Shown: positions 16,081 to 28,001, counted from the first letter of the stretch. The stretch is 35,670 nucleotides of DNA from Caulobacteraceae bacterium (GCA_025359665.1 JANYFU010000142.1:1-35670), one strand, 5' to 3'. Program-made: numbers and translations. Notes: generated by a model not told the origin, from the sequence alone.

Positions 16081-17910
16081 GTGATTCCTTCCCTGACCGA
16101 CGCCCGCGAGATTCTCCGCCACACCTTCGGCCATGCCGATTTTCGCGGGCTGCAGAGCCAGGTGATTGTCGAGGTGCTGGCGGGCCGCAACGCCCTGGCG
16201 GTCCTGCCCACCGGCGGCGGCAAGAGCGTCTGCTATCAGATTCCAGCCCTGCTGCGGCCGGGTGTCGGGCTGGTGGTCTCACCCCTCATCGCCCTGATGA
16301 GCGATCAGGTAGAGGCGCTGCGCCAGCTGGGCGTTTCGGCGGCGCGGATGGATTCGGGGCTGTCGCCGGACGAGCGCGACACGACGTGGCGGCGCCTGGC
16401 GGCCGGCCAGATAGATCTGATCTATCTCTCGCCCGAGGGCCTGATGCAGCCCTATGCGCTGGAGCGCCTGTCGGCCGCGCCGCTGGCCCTGATCGCCGTG
16501 GACGAGGCCCACTGCGTCAGCCAATGGGGCCACGATTTTCGGCCCGAGTACCGGGCCCTGGGACGTCTGGCTGACCTGTTTCCGAAGGTTCCCCGCCTGG
16601 CGGTCACCGCCACCGCCGACGCCCGGACCCGCGCCGACATCCGCTCCGAACTGCGGCTGGAGGGCGCCGCCGAATTCGTCGCCAGTTTCGAGCGCCCCGA
16701 ATTGGCCCTGTCGGCCGAACGCAAGCGCGCCAAGCCCCATGACCGGGTGGCGGCTCTGATCAAGGCGCGGCCGGGCCGCTCCGGCATCGTCTACAGCGGC
16801 TCACGGGACGGAGCGGAAAAGCTCGCCGATCGCCTGGCCGATGAAGGCGTAACGGCCAAGGCCTATCACGCCGGCCTCGACAAATCTGTCCGCCACGACC
16901 GGCTTAGCTGGTTCCTGGCCGAGGACGAGGCGGTGATGGTGGCCACTATCGCCTTCGGCATGGGGATCGATAAGCCCGACGTGCGCTTCGTGATCCATGC
17001 CGACCCGCCGGGGGCCATCGAGGCTTATTGGCAGGAGATCGGCCGCGCCGGGCGCGATGGCGACCCGGCCGAGGGGATCACCCTCTATGGTTCCGGCGAT
17101 ATGAGCTGGGCCCTCGAGCGCATCCGCCGGCGCGACATGCCCGAAGCCGTCGCCCAGGTGCAGATGCGCAAGGTCCGCCAGCTCTATGCGATGCTTGAGG
17201 GGCCTACCTGCCGCGCCGCCGCGGTGCGGCGATATTTCGGCGAGACCAGCGCCGAGCCCTGCGGCCAGTGCGATCGTTGCGTGAACCCGCCCCGAGGGGT
17301 GGAGGTCACCGAGGCCGCCCAGAAGGCCCTGTCGGCGGTGCATCGCTTGGGCGGCCGTTTCGGCCGCGGGCGGATCGTCGAGCACCTGCTGGGCAAGACC
17401 AAGGGCGTCAGCGAGTCCGAAGCGGCGATGTCGACCTTCGGCGTCGGCCGCGAATATAGCCCAGCGGGGTGGCGCGAACTGATCGACCAACTGCTGTTCG
17501 AGGGGCTGCTGGTGGAACAGCCCAATGATGGGCGGCCGCTGATCGGATTGGCCGATCCAGAGGCGGTACGCGCGGTCTATCGCGGCGAACGGCGGCTGAC
17601 CGTGTTGCAGGCGCCCGAAGCGCTCGATTCAACCACCCGCTCCGGCCGGCCCCGGCGACGCGGCGAAGCGGCGGCCGACTTGGCCGGCGAGGCCCTGTCT
17701 CTGTTCGATGCGCTGCGGGCGTGGCGCCGGGCCGAGGCGGCCCGCCAGGGCTTGCCGCCCTATGTGATTTTTCACGACCAGACCCTGGCCGACATCGCCC
17801 GCGCCCGACCCGGGGGCTTGGAGGCGCTATCGGCGATAAACGGGGTCGGCCAGGGCAAGCTCGACCGCTACGGCGCGGCCGTGCTCGAGGTTGTGGCCGA
17901 TCAGCGGTAG
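16081..17910 (+). CDS. recQ: ATP-dependent DNA helicase RecQ
   Basis: RecQ is a 3'-5' helicase used in recombination repair and fork restart. From GTG 16081 the protein is 609 residues, about the length of E. coli RecQ, and opens directly into the helicase domain. Visible motifs are TGGGKS (44-49), DEAH (141-144) followed by CVSQWGHDFRPEY, GIDKPDVRFVIH, and QEIGRAGRDG. The zinc-binding cysteines are in TCRAAAVRRYFGE and CGQCDRC, and the C-terminal HRDC domain is in PPYVIFHDQTLADIA and INGVGQGKLDRYG. The GTG has no strong Shine-Dalgarno; an ATG at 15985 would add a 32-residue Arg-rich extension that looks non-coding. Its end overlaps the convergent hydrolase by ten bases. Confidence 0.96.
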   Translation: MIPSLTDAREILRHTFGHADFRGLQSQVIVEVLAGRNALAVLPTGGGKSVCYQIPALLRPGVGLVVSPLIALMSDQVEALRQLGVSAARMDSGLSPDERDTTWRRLAAGQIDLIYLSPEGLMQPYALERLSAAPLALIAVDEAHCVSQWGHDFRPEYRALGRLADLFPKVPRLAVTATADARTRADIRSELRLEGAAEFVASFERPELALSAERKRAKPHDRVAALIKARPGRSGIVYSGSRDGAEKLADRLADEGVTAKAYHAGLDKSVRHDRLSWFLAEDEAVMVATIAFGMGIDKPDVRFVIHADPPGAIEAYWQEIGRAGRDGDPAEGITLYGSGDMSWALERIRRRDMPEAVAQVQMRKVRQLYAMLEGPTCRAAAVRRYFGETSAEPCGQCDRCVNPPRGVEVTEAAQKALSAVHRLGGRFGRGRIVEHLLGKTKGVSESEAAMSTFGVGREYSPAGWRELIDQLLFEGLLVEQPNDGRPLIGLADPEAVRAVYRGERRLTVLQAPEALDSTTRSGRPRRRGEAAADLAGEALSLFDALRAWRRAEAARQGLPPYVIFHDQTLADIARARPGGLEALSAINGVGQGKLDRYGAAVLEVVADQR

Positions 17911-18548
17911 AACACGTGATCGCCAATCTGGGCGATCCGTTCATGGGTCTGGCTCCACGAGGGGCTGACATAGGTGGCGTGGAAGAACAGCGCTCCCGGC
18001 GCCACCTGGGCCACGCGGTTGTCCTGAGCGATGGTGGCGATCGCGACCGCCGTATCCCAGGGCTTCGACCGTCCGCGCCCCAGATCGGCGTCAGTAGAGG
18101 CGAATTGCCCGCGTTGTCCGACCACGCCGCAGGCGCTCTTGGGATAGGTCGCGGATTTCATCCGATTGAGAACCACCTGAGCCACCGCCAGCTGTCCGCG
18201 CAGGGTCTGGTTGGAGGCCTCTTTCAACACCGTTCTGGCCAGGCAATTGGTGTCGGGCCCCATGGGCCGGGGATGGGCGGCCCGGATCGTCACCAGGTCT
18301 TGCAGGCTGACGGCGGTTGGCCGCCTGGGCGGCGGGACGGTTGTAGCGGTGGTCGAGACGATCGGGTGGATTTGAGGAGGGGGCTGTATGGCTTGCGGCG
18401 GGAGTTCGGCCTGCGCGTCGACGGTGGACGCCTGGACCCTTGGGCCGTTGCTTTCCGGATTGGGCGTTGGGGCGGCGAGCCCTCTGGAGACCACCAGCAG
18501 TGAAACGGTCAGCATTCCAGCAACACAGAGTTTGAAGGCAGTAGACAA
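17901..18548 (-). CDS. Cell wall hydrolase, SleB family
   Basis: The 215-residue protein has an N-terminal export signal (hydrophobic core about residues 7-20, Ala-rich cleavage near 26), a Pro/Thr-rich linker to about 80, then the SleB/CwlJ hydrolase domain. The domain shows the catalytic Glu E110 in RTVLKEASNQ, followed by AVAQVVLNRM, QFAST and FFHATYVSPSW. Family members are peptidoglycan lytic enzymes; outside sporeformers their role is cell-wall remodelling. The start is uncertain: TTG 18548 gives a signal peptide with a basic residue, whereas ATG 18515 (MLTVSLLVV) lacks one. No good ribosome-binding site precedes either. Confidence 0.82.
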   Translation of the reverse strand: MSTAFKLCVAGMLTVSLLVVSRGLAAPTPNPESNGPRVQASTVDAQAELPPQAIQPPPQIHPIVSTTATTVPPPRRPTAVSLQDLVTIRAAHPRPMGPDTNCLARTVLKEASNQTLRGQLAVAQVVLNRMKSATYPKSACGVVGQRGQFASTDADLGRGRSKPWDTAVAIATIAQDNRVAQVAPGALFFHATYVSPSWSQTHERIAQIGDHVFYR

Positions 18549-18945
18549 TCATGTTCCAATGAATTGCGCTAGGCTGCTCCCGGCAGGCAAAGTCTAGAAG
18601 CCCACGCAGCATTACGTCTTATCGCTAAAGGTTCGGTTCAACCCGGCCGCCGCGATCAGAACGGAGGGTCGCCCAGGCGTGGATTGATTGAATGAATCGC
18701 TCAATTGGCTAGCGTCATCCACACACTGAAGCGTTCCTTATAGCGCCTGTTTCAGATTTCTCAACCCCGGGGGCTCGGGCTGCGTCGAGAGGACGCCCCG
18801 ACCTGGGTATGTCGCATCGGGATAAGCACGGCGCCGGCATCGGCGCCGCCCTATTCCTCACAATGAATCCAGGATCTGTCCCGCTGAAGTTCTGGTCTCC
18901 GGCATCATTCGATGCTATTTTCGGCGCCTGAACGATAGGGTTCCC
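18549..18945. other. Intergenic region between the SleB-type gene and vapB (397 bases)
   Basis: No convincing gene lies here. A perfect hairpin GGCGCCG-GCAT-CGGCGCC occupies 18830-18847 but has no T-run, so it is not a standard terminator. A 22-codon ATG frame (18863-18931) has no support. The right end holds a short dyad next to vapB (18902-18915). The rest should contain the two divergent promoters, which I could not assign with confidence. Confidence 0.5.
18902..18915. promoter_or_regulatory. Candidate VapBC operator (GCATC-ATTC-GATGC dyad)
   Basis: A perfect inverted repeat with five-base arms and a four-base centre ends 30 bases before the vapB start. A plausible promoter (TTCTGG, 17 bases, TGCTAT) would span it. 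VapB-type antitoxins autoregulate through such repeats, so this is the likely binding site; this is inference from position. Confidence 0.4.
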
Positions 18946-19139
18946 TTGCGCACAACGTTGGCCTTGGACGACGAACTTTTCGCGAAGGCGCAGGCCTATA
19001 CGGGTCTGACCGAGAAATCCGCCGTCGTGCGGGAGGCTTTGCGCGCTCTGGTCCAGCGAGAAAGCGCAAGGCGTCTGGCGCGACTGGGGGGCAGCGCCCC
19101 CGACCTGGAAGATGTGCCCCGTCGTCGGCCCTGGGAGGG

Positions 19140-19143
<4 letters not shown>
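18946..19143 (+). CDS. vapB: VapB-family antitoxin
   Basis: The 65-residue protein starts at a TTG codon with MRTTLALDDELFAKAQAYTG, the typical opening of ribbon-helix-helix VapB antitoxins that begin MRTTL. The N-terminal half should bind the operator, and the C-terminal tail (VPRRRPWEG) should wrap the toxin. No ATG is available in frame upstream. The stop TGA overlaps the toxin ATG in ATGA (19140-19143), the usual coupling in type II toxin-antitoxin pairs. Confidence 0.88.
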
Positions 19144-21958
<2,815 letters not shown>

Positions 21959-23098
21959 CTAAGCTTCCAGGACGGTCAGGCGGGAGGCGTCTACCTGGAC
22001 ACCCATGGCCCGACCCTTAAGGGTTTCGAACAACGCTTCGTCCGTGCCGGTCAGAAAGGCCTGGAGCGAAAGCGCCTCGATCTCGTCGAAGAGCGCCGCC
22101 CGCCGGTCAGGGTCCAGGTGCGCCGCCACTTCGTCAAGTAACAGTATAGGCTTTGGCTCGGTTTCGACACGTGAAAGTCGCGCCGCCTGGGCCAAAACCA
22201 GATTGAGAATCAGCGCTTTCTGTTCCCCGGTGGAACATTCGGCGGCCGGACGACCCTTTTCGAGGTGGACCGCGGCGAGATCGCCCCGATGGGGGCCGCT
22301 CAGGGCCCGGCCGGCGGCGCGGTCCCGATGCCGGGAGGTCTCGAAGGCCGCGGTCAGTTTTGATTCGATCTCCTCGCCGGAGACTCCGGCGGCGGCTTCC
22401 CGTTCCCACGTTCCGGTCAGCGACAGCCCCGCCCGGGGAAACGGGCTGTTTTCCCGGTGATCTATTTCCTCGCCCAGCGCCTGGACGGCCCTGGCGCGGG
22501 CGGTGGCCACCAGGGCGCCGGCGGCCGCCAGCCGCGCCTCCACGGCCCTGAGCCAGTCGGCGTCCGGCATCTCATCGGTCAGCAGGCGGGTCCGCTCGCG
22601 TAGCGCCCGCTCATAGGCTCCGACATGGGCGGCGTGCTTCGGCTCGGCCGCGAACACCAGGCGATCGAGGAAACGCCGGCGCTCCGCGGGTCCGTCGAGG
22701 AACAGACGGTCCTGGGCGGGAGTCAGCCACATCGGCCGCAGGCGGCGGGCCAAATCGCCTGGGGGAACGGGTTCACCATCGATCCGCACCAGCCGGCGGA
22801 GGGAGCCTCGCGTTTCGGCGCCCGTGCCGATCCGCAGCTCGCCGTCACCGTCGGCGATCCTGGTCGAAACGGCCCAGGGCGCGCCTTCGGGTTCGGCGGG
22901 TTCGCGGCGGCCCATTTCGGACAGCGGCGCGGCGCGCAGGCCGCGACCGGGGGAAAGCAGACTTATGGCTTCGAGCAGATTGGTCTTGCCCGCCCCATTG
23001 GGACCGAACAGGAAGACACTTCGACCTTCGGGCGCAAGGTTCGCGGTCCCGTAGCACCGAAAATCGGTCAGCCGCAGCTGGAGGATCGTGGAACGCAG
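21959..23098 (-). CDS. recF: DNA replication and repair protein RecF (non-canonical start)
   Basis: RecF is an SMC-like ATPase that helps load RecA at gaps. The coding frame must extend upstream of the first ATG (22915), because the N-terminal strand [12 protein letters not shown] and the Walker [14 protein letters not shown] are encoded at about 22970-23080. Between an in-frame TGA at 23108-23110 and the Walker A there is no ATG, GTG or TTG. CTG at 23096-23098, one base after the dnaN stop (TAG-G-CTG), gives a 379-residue protein with the family N-terminus. The C-terminal signature motif ([17 protein letters not shown]) and Walker B ([12 protein letters not shown]) are intact. Expression is probably coupled to dnaN. 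Confidence 0.93.
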   Translation of the reverse strand: MRSTILQLRLTDFRCYGTANLAPEGRSVFLFGPNGAGKTNLLEAISLLSPGRGLRAAPLSEMGRREPAEPEGAPWAVSTRIADGDGELRIGTGAETRGSLRRLVRIDGEPVPPGDLARRLRPMWLTPAQDRLFLDGPAERRRFLDRLVFAAEPKHAAHVGAYERALRERTRLLTDEMPDADWLRAVEARLAAAGALVATARARAVQALGEEIDHRENSPFPRAGLSLTGTWEREAAAGVSGEEIESKLTAAFETSRHRDRAAGRALSGPHRGDLAAVHLEKGRPAAECSTGEQKALILNLVLAQAARLSRVETEPKPILLLDEVAAHLDPDRRAALFDEIEALSLQAFLTGTDEALFETLKGRAMGVQVDASRLTVLEA

Positions 23099-23099
23099 C

Positions 23100-24236
23100 C
23101 TAGGCTCTCAGAGGCATCAGGACGTATTGCACGCCAGCGTCGGTGGGATCGATGACCAGCACCGGGTCGAGCATGGTGGCCGAGGCCGCGCGATCGGCGA
23201 AACGGAATTCAGTGAGTTCGCCGCCGATCTGCGAGGTCACATCGAGCAGGTATTTAGCGTTGAAACCGATTTCGAAAGGCTCGCCGTCATAGTCGACCTC
23301 CAGTTCCTCGACCGCCTGCCCGGTTTCCATATTGCGCACCGTCAGAACGATGCGCCCGGGCTCGGCCGCCAGCTTCACCGATCGGCTCTTTTCCGACGAG
23401 ATGGTGGAGACCCGGTCGACCGCGGCGGCGAACAGGGCGTTGTCGACGGTCATGATCCGGTGGTTGTCCTTGGGAATCACCCGGGTGTAGTCGGGGAAGG
23501 ACCCATCGATGACCTTGGAGGTCAGGCTGGCCTGGCCGAAGTCGAAGCGCGCCTTTTGCTGGCTGAGGCGAAGGTCGATGGTCTCTCCGGAGTCCTCAAG
23601 CAGGCGGCGAGCCTCCTGAATGGTCTTGCGCGGGATGATCACGCCGGGCGCGCCGGCCGCGCCTTCAGGGGCGGGCATCTCAGCCAGGGCCAGGCGATGG
23701 CCGTCCGTGGCCACGGCCCGCAGAAGCTCTCGGCCATCCTCGACCAGGGTGTGGAAATATATCCCGGTCAGGTAGTAGCGCGTTTCCTCGGTGGAGATGG
23801 CGAAGCGCGTGCGGTCGATCAGACGCATCAGACCTACCGTGTCCACTGAAACGGGGGCGGACAGCCCCTCGGAAGACATCACCGGGAAGTCTCCGGCCGG
23901 CAGCACCGGCAGGTTGACCCGGTATCGCCCGGCGCGAACCTGAAGACGGGGATCATCGCCATTGAAGCCGAGGGAGACCTCGGCCCCCTCAGGCAACTTC
24001 CGGACAATCTCGTAGAGGGTGTGGGCCGGAGCGGTGATCTGGCCAGGCGTCTCAACCCTGGCCGAGGTCTGGTCGATGATCTCCATGTCCAGATCCGTGG
24101 CCGAAAGCGACAGGCCCGCCGACGTCGCCGACATCAGCACGTTCGATAGGATAGGGATGGTGTTGCGCCGTTCGACAACACTTTGCACATGTCCGAGGGC
24201 CTTCAGCAGCGCGGCCCGCTCGATCGTCAGCTTCAT
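23100..24236 (-). CDS. dnaN: DNA polymerase III beta sliding clamp
   Basis: The beta clamp tethers DNA polymerase III to DNA. From ATG 24236 the protein is 378 residues and begins [18 protein letters not shown], the family N-terminus. The clamp repeats are recognisable ([34 protein letters not shown]), and it ends in YVLMPLRA, the conserved C-terminus that forms part of the partner-binding pocket. A second ATG two codons upstream (24242) is equally possible; no strong Shine-Dalgarno marks either. It is first in the dnaN-recF-gyrB run. dnaA is not in the window. Confidence 0.98.
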   Translation of the reverse strand: MKLTIERAALLKALGHVQSVVERRNTIPILSNVLMSATSAGLSLSATDLDMEIIDQTSARVETPGQITAPAHTLYEIVRKLPEGAEVSLGFNGDDPRLQVRAGRYRVNLPVLPAGDFPVMSSEGLSAPVSVDTVGLMRLIDRTRFAISTEETRYYLTGIYFHTLVEDGRELLRAVATDGHRLALAEMPAPEGAAGAPGVIIPRKTIQEARRLLEDSGETIDLRLSQQKARFDFGQASLTSKVIDGSFPDYTRVIPKDNHRIMTVDNALFAAAVDRVSTISSEKSRSVKLAAEPGRIVLTVRNMETGQAVEELEVDYDGEPFEIGFNAKYLLDVTSQIGGELTEFRFADRAASATMLDPVLVIDPTDAGVQYVLMPLRA

Positions 24237-24386
24237 ATCCATACCCGAAACGGCGCCCCGCGGAAGAGAATCCCCAGGCGCGGCCGGTTGAAAGGGACTT
24301 GCCACACTAACGAAATTGTCGGCGCGAGGAAGGGGCTTCCGGCCACCGGCGGAACCAGGGTGATTTCCCGGGTCCGGTGGATGGCT

Positions 24387-24959
24387 TCAGCCTTCGGTAG
24401 CCGCCGCTTCGGTTTCGGCCGGTCGGCCCGTGGAGTCTCGCGCGGCCACGATCACCATCGCTGGCCGCACGATTCGCCCGAACAACTCATACCCGGTCTG
24501 CAGCACCTGGATGACGCCGCCGGGCGCCACATCCGATGAGGTCTGCTCCATTACCGCCTGATGCTGGTGGGGATCGAATCGGTCGCTCACGGCGGGGTCG
24601 ATCTGTTTGAGACCGTTGCGCCCGAAGGCGGTGAGCAGCTCCTTCTGGGTCATTTCAAGACCGACCGCCAGGTTGCGCACCAGCGGGTCTTCGGCGTCGT
24701 GGGGCGCGTGTTCCAGGGCCCGGGCCAGGTTGTCGGCGACGCCCATCAGATCCTTGGCGAATTTGGAGATCGCGTAAGCGCGGGCGTCGTTGATTTCGCG
24801 CTCGGCGCGGCGCCGTGTGTTCTCGGCCTCGGCGGCGTAGCGCAGCGCCTGTTCCTTCAGGGACGCGGTCTCGGCGCGCAGGGCTTCAATGATGGCTTCG
24901 TCGAGAGCGGCGACGGATTCGTCCTCGGAGCCTTCGCTGAAAATATCGGTCTCGGTCAT
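24387..24959 (-). CDS. grpE: Nucleotide exchange factor GrpE
   Basis: GrpE releases ADP from DnaK in the Hsp70 cycle. The 190-residue protein has an acidic N-terminus, a long coiled coil (about residues 25-85, including YAAEAENTRRRAEREI) and the C-terminal beta domain with DPHQHQAVMEQ, VLQTGYELFGRIVRPAMVIV. AAGGA precedes the ATG by about six bases. It follows hrcA by 33 bases on the same strand, the usual hrcA-grpE operon. Confidence 0.97.
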   Translation of the reverse strand: MTETDIFSEGSEDESVAALDEAIIEALRAETASLKEQALRYAAEAENTRRRAEREINDARAYAISKFAKDLMGVADNLARALEHAPHDAEDPLVRNLAVGLEMTQKELLTAFGRNGLKQIDPAVSDRFDPHQHQAVMEQTSSDVAPGGVIQVLQTGYELFGRIVRPAMVIVAARDSTGRPAETEAAATEG

Positions 24960-24992
24960 ACGGGTCCTTCTTTGTCCTTGGCCGACGGATGT

Positions 24993-26078
24993 TTAGCCGC
25001 CGGCGTTCATCAGTCGGCCCAGGGCGCGAGCGGTATAGTCCACCAGCGGGATCACCCGGGCATAGTTCAAACGGGCCGGACCGATCACACCGATCGCGCC
25101 CAGCACCTTGCGTGAGCCCGACATATAGGGGGCCGCGATCAAGGCGGAACCCGAAAGCGAAAACAGGCGCGTTTCGGCGCCGATGAAAATCCTGACGCCC
25201 TCGGCGACCCGGACGTCATCGAGTAGACCGATCAACTGCTCCTTTTGTTCCAGATCATCGAACAGCATGCGCACCCGCTCGAGGTCCGCCGCGACATTGG
25301 GGTCCCCGAGCAGATTGGCGCGGCCCCGCACGATCAGGGCCCTGGCGGCGCCGTCTCCGCCGCTCCAGGCCGCCAAGCCTTCCTCGATAAGGTGGGCGGC
25401 GGCGGCGGCGAGCTCGCGTCGGGCCCTCGCCAGTTCCGAGGCGACGTCGGTCTTGGTCTCCGCGAGGGTTTTGCCCCGCAGCCGGCCGTTGAGGAAATTC
25501 GAGGCTTCCTGCAGGGCGGCCGGGGTGACACCCAGGGGGCGGCGCATCAGGCGATTTTCCACCGTGCCGTCGTCGAACACCATGATCGCCAGGGCCTGAT
25601 CGGGACCCAAGGCCACGAATTCCACATGCTTGACGCCAGCATCGCGCACCGGCGTCACCACCACCCCGGCGCCGCCGGCCAAGCCCGAGAGGATCGCGCT
25701 AGCCTCATCCATGGCCGAATCGAAGCTGCGTCCCCGAACCGAAAGCCGGGCCTCGATGTTCTGGCGATCTTCCTCGCCGACGTCGCCCACCTCAAGCAAG
25801 CCATCGACGAACAGGCGCAGGCCGGCGTGTGTGGGCAGGCGCCCCGCGCTGCTATGCGGCGCGCCCAGAAGGCCCAATTCGGCCAGGTCCTGCATGGTGT
25901 TGCGGATAGACGCCGGCGAAAGGTGCACGCCGCCGCGGGAAATGGTGCGAGATCCCACCGGCTCGCCGGTCTCCAGATAGGTCTCGACGATGCGTCGGAA
26001 AATATCCCGCGCGCGTGCGTCCAGCTCGGCCAAAGTGGCGCCGGGAAGTGAAGCTTGGCCGAGGAGCGGGTTGGTCAT
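24993..26078 (-). CDS. hrcA: Heat-inducible transcription repressor HrcA
   Basis: HrcA represses groESL and related chaperone genes by binding the CIRCE element. The 361-residue protein has an N-terminal winged helix ([21 protein letters not shown], then [20 protein letters not shown] and [20 protein letters not shown]), then the GAF-like domain and dimerisation insert, and ends in [15 protein letters not shown]. The ATG at 26078 gives the family N-terminus; the frame is open 31 codons further upstream, but that part overlaps the divergent rph start. I saw no CIRCE repeat in the 83-base gap to rph, so autoregulation is not indicated here. Confidence 0.97.
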   Translation of the reverse strand: MTNPLLGQASLPGATLAELDARARDIFRRIVETYLETGEPVGSRTISRGGVHLSPASIRNTMQDLAELGLLGAPHSSAGRLPTHAGLRLFVDGLLEVGDVGEEDRQNIEARLSVRGRSFDSAMDEASAILSGLAGGAGVVVTPVRDAGVKHVEFVALGPDQALAIMVFDDGTVENRLMRRPLGVTPAALQEASNFLNGRLRGKTLAETKTDVASELARARRELAAAAAHLIEEGLAAWSGGDGAARALIVRGRANLLGDPNVAADLERVRMLFDDLEQKEQLIGLLDDVRVAEGVRIFIGAETRLFSLSGSALIAAPYMSGSRKVLGAIGVIGPARLNYARVIPLVDYTARALGRLMNAGG

Positions 26079-26161
26079 GGACGGTTCTCTCGGATTCGAG
26101 GATAAGCGCGCGCTCTCGCGGCGCAAGCGGCGCTCGCGATCCTCCAGGAGATTGACCCACC

Positions 26162-26878
26162 ATGCGTCCATCGGAACGCCAACCCTCTGACCTGCGCGCC
26201 GTCACTTTGGAGACCGGCGTCAATCGCTATGCCGAGGGTTCGTGCCTGGTCAGCTTTGGCCACACCCGGGTTCTGGTCACCGCCAGCCTTGAGGATGGCG
26301 TGCCGCCGTTCATGCGTGGACGCGGCCAGGGATGGGTGACGGCGGAATACGGCATGCTGCCCCGGGCGACCCACACCCGCGGTCGGCGCGAGGCGGCTCA
26401 GGGCAAGCAGTCGGGCCGTACCCAGGAGATTCAGCGTCTGATCGGCCGGTCCATGCGCGCGGTCGTCGACGTGAAGGCGCTTGGCGAACGACAGATCACT
26501 CTCGACTGCGATGTCATCCAGGCTGATGGCGGCACCCGTACCGCGGCGATAACCGGCGGATGGGTGGCCCTGAAGCTGGCGACGCGTCACTTGGTCGAGG
26601 AAGGCCTGATCAAGAAGGATCCGATCCTGGATCATGTGGCGGCGATCTCCTGCGGCATCTTCAACGGTGTCCCGGTCCTGGACCTGGACTACGAGGAGGA
26701 CAGCAACGCCGAGGCGGACGCCAATTTCGTGTTCACCGGATCGGGCGACATCGTCGAAATCCAGGCCACCGGCGAAAAGCGCGGCTTCTCGCGGGGCGAG
26801 TTCGAGCAACTGTTCGCTTTGGCCACCGACGGGATCGCCCGCCTGGTCAGGCTGCAGGAAGCGGCGATCAACCGGTAG
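26162..26878 (+). CDS. rph: Ribonuclease PH
   Basis: RNase PH is a phosphorolytic 3'-5' exoribonuclease that trims tRNA 3' ends. The 238-residue protein starts [17 protein letters not shown] and has the conserved core: [52 protein letters not shown], and [19 protein letters not shown]. These include the phosphate-binding arginine segment and the catalytic aspartate region. It is divergent from hrcA, an arrangement common in alphaproteobacteria, where rdgB usually follows; here a minus-strand cassette intervenes. Confidence 0.98.
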   Translation: MRPSERQPSDLRAVTLETGVNRYAEGSCLVSFGHTRVLVTASLEDGVPPFMRGRGQGWVTAEYGMLPRATHTRGRREAAQGKQSGRTQEIQRLIGRSMRAVVDVKALGERQITLDCDVIQADGGTRTAAITGGWVALKLATRHLVEEGLIKKDPILDHVAAISCGIFNGVPVLDLDYEEDSNAEADANFVFTGSGDIVEIQATGEKRGFSRGEFEQLFALATDGIARLVRLQEAAINR

Positions 26879-26888
26879 GCCGCGACGG

Positions 26889-27131
26889 CTACTCCTCCAG
26901 CCCGTCCTCCTCCGGTTCGCCGGGCGGCCCAGGTTCGAAGACCACCAGATCGCCTGGCTGGCATTCGAGTTCGCGGCACAGGGAGGCCAGAGTCGAGAAC
27001 CGAATCGCTCGCGCCTTGCCGGTTTTCAGGATGGAGAGATTGGCGATGGTGACGCCGACTCGGTCGGCGAGCTCGGTGAGCGACATTCTTCGCTCCAGCA
27101 ACAGACGGTCGAGGCGGATACGGATGGGCAT
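26889..27131 (-). CDS. Small XRE/Cro-type HTH regulator (YozG-like)
   Basis: The 80-residue protein is a single helix-turn-helix domain, MPIRIRLDRLLLERRMSLTE then LADRVGVTIANLSILKTGKA, followed by LCRELECQPGDLVVFEP and an acidic tail. It matches the short Cro/C1-type regulators that are usually encoded next to DUF2975 membrane proteins, as here: its ATG lies three bases after the stop of the membrane protein gene, so the two are one operon. Its target is unknown; autoregulation is plausible. Confidence 0.88.
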   Translation of the reverse strand: MPIRIRLDRLLLERRMSLTELADRVGVTIANLSILKTGKARAIRFSTLASLCRELECQPGDLVVFEPGPPGEPEEDGLEE

Positions 27132-27134
27132 GGC

Positions 27135-27680
27135 CTAGATCGTCAGCTCCGCTTCACCGCGCAGGCGGGCGCCCTCGCGGAACACTTCCGCCAACACCAC
27201 GATCACCAGAACGGAGAACCAGGTGGTAAGGTTCACGCCGCCGCCGCTAGCCATTTTTGTCAGGCCAAGGTCGTGGGCGAACAGGCGAACAACACCGGCG
27301 AAGGCGTAGCGCCCGAGCTCGAGGACCGCGAGGGCGGCGCCGATCATGCGTAGCCGGCGCACATTGTCGGGATGGAATGGATCACCGATGATCAGGGTCT
27401 GGAAGATGCGGCGCAGCCGGCCGACGATGACCAGGGCCCCGGCCAGGTAGAGATCGCCGGCGAGCAGGGTCGCGGCGGCGATCGGTCCAAGCCACGCGCC
27501 TTTGATGTGCACGCCGCCAATATTGATGGCCCCACCCAGCAATTCGGGTTTGAAGCTCAGGAGCAGGACCACCACGATCCCTACCGAAGCCGCGGCGGCC
27601 GAGAACAACAGGATCCAGTGGACCACGTCCAGGATCACTTTCAGAAAACTCGACACCGAGCCGGGACCAAGGGCGCGCAT
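27135..27680 (-). CDS. DUF2975-type four-helix membrane protein
   Basis: The 181-residue protein has four hydrophobic segments (about 15-42, 62-88, 108-130 and 148-168). The family-like motif GDPFHPDNVRRLRMIGAAL lies between the second and third, consistent with DUF2975 inner-membrane proteins of unknown function. A strong Shine-Dalgarno (AGGAGAGGA) precedes the ATG. It is followed at once by the small HTH gene. Such pairs are thought to act as membrane-protein/regulator modules, but no function is established. Confidence 0.85.
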   Translation of the reverse strand: MRALGPGSVSSFLKVILDVVHWILLFSAAAASVGIVVVLLLSFKPELLGGAINIGGVHIKGAWLGPIAAATLLAGDLYLAGALVIVGRLRRIFQTLIIGDPFHPDNVRRLRMIGAALAVLELGRYAFAGVVRLFAHDLGLTKMASGGGVNLTTWFSVLVIVVLAEVFREGARLRGEAELTI

Positions 27681-27718
27681 GGTTTCCTCTCCTCTTCGGC
27701 CGGGGGCCTTAGACTATT

Positions 27719-27728
27719 GCCTTAAGGC
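27719..27728. promoter_or_regulatory. Candidate operator of the DUF2975-HTH operon (GCCTTAAGGC)
   Basis: A perfect ten-base palindrome lies 39 bases before the membrane protein start. On the minus strand it sits between a -35-like TTGAAA (27732-27737) and a weak -10-like TAGTCT (27711-27716), where a Cro-type protein would bind. It is a candidate only. Confidence 0.35.
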
Positions 27729-27770
27729 TTATTTCAAAGCCGAAGCCGCCAGGGTGTCGGTCACCGCCGG

Positions 27771-27812
27771 GCAAAACGCAAACCACCGCCCAAGTTGGCC
27801 CTTGGGCGGTGG
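27771..27812 (-). terminator. Rho-independent terminator of the 41-residue peptide gene
   Basis: A perfect twelve-base stem (27783-27794 with 27801-27812) encloses a six-base loop. On the minus strand it is followed by TTTGCGTTTTGC. It lies 36 bases after the stop of the small gene at 27849 and separates it from the DUF2975 operon. Confidence 0.85.
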
Positions 27813-27848
27813 TCGGCGGGCCCTTCGAAGGGCGCATGGATCGCATCA

Positions 27849-27974
27849 TCAGACCTGGATGGACTGGACGACGGCTCCGAAGGCGATGGCGCCGAGGCCG
27901 AGAATGACCACGGAGTGGAACAGACGAAGAGCGACCTTGTCGAAGGCGCGGATGGCGTTGGTGGTGGCGTTCAT
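27849..27974 (-). CDS. Small membrane peptide, 41 residues
   Basis: A 42-codon frame encodes an N-terminal polar part (MNATTNAIRAFDKVALRLFH) followed by one hydrophobic helix (VVILGLGAIAFGAVV) and a short QSIQV tail, so it should be a single-pass inner-membrane peptide. Evidence that it is real: AGGAG lies seven bases before the ATG, a strong terminator follows 36 bases after the stop, a leader hairpin precedes it, and residue composition is typical of a transmembrane protein. I do not recognise a function. It appears to be its own transcription unit between the DUF2975 operon and rdgB. Confidence 0.75.
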   Translation of the reverse strand: MNATTNAIRAFDKVALRLFHSVVILGLGAIAFGAVVQSIQV

Positions 27975-28001
27975 GATGGGCTCCTATTGTGCAGTGCGAT
28001 A

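Noticed and set aside
15929-16282. 118-residue extension of the PBP upstream of 15928
   Set aside because: It is Arg/Gly/Pro-rich without membrane or domain character, overlaps recQ, and the 15928 ATG has a good ribosome-binding site.
18863-18931. 22-codon frame just before vapB
   Set aside because: No ribosome-binding site, no conserved feature, and it overlaps the likely vapBC promoter.
26079-26161. CIRCE element for HrcA autoregulation
   Set aside because: The TTAGCACTC-N9-GAGTGCTAA repeat is not present in the hrcA-rph gap.
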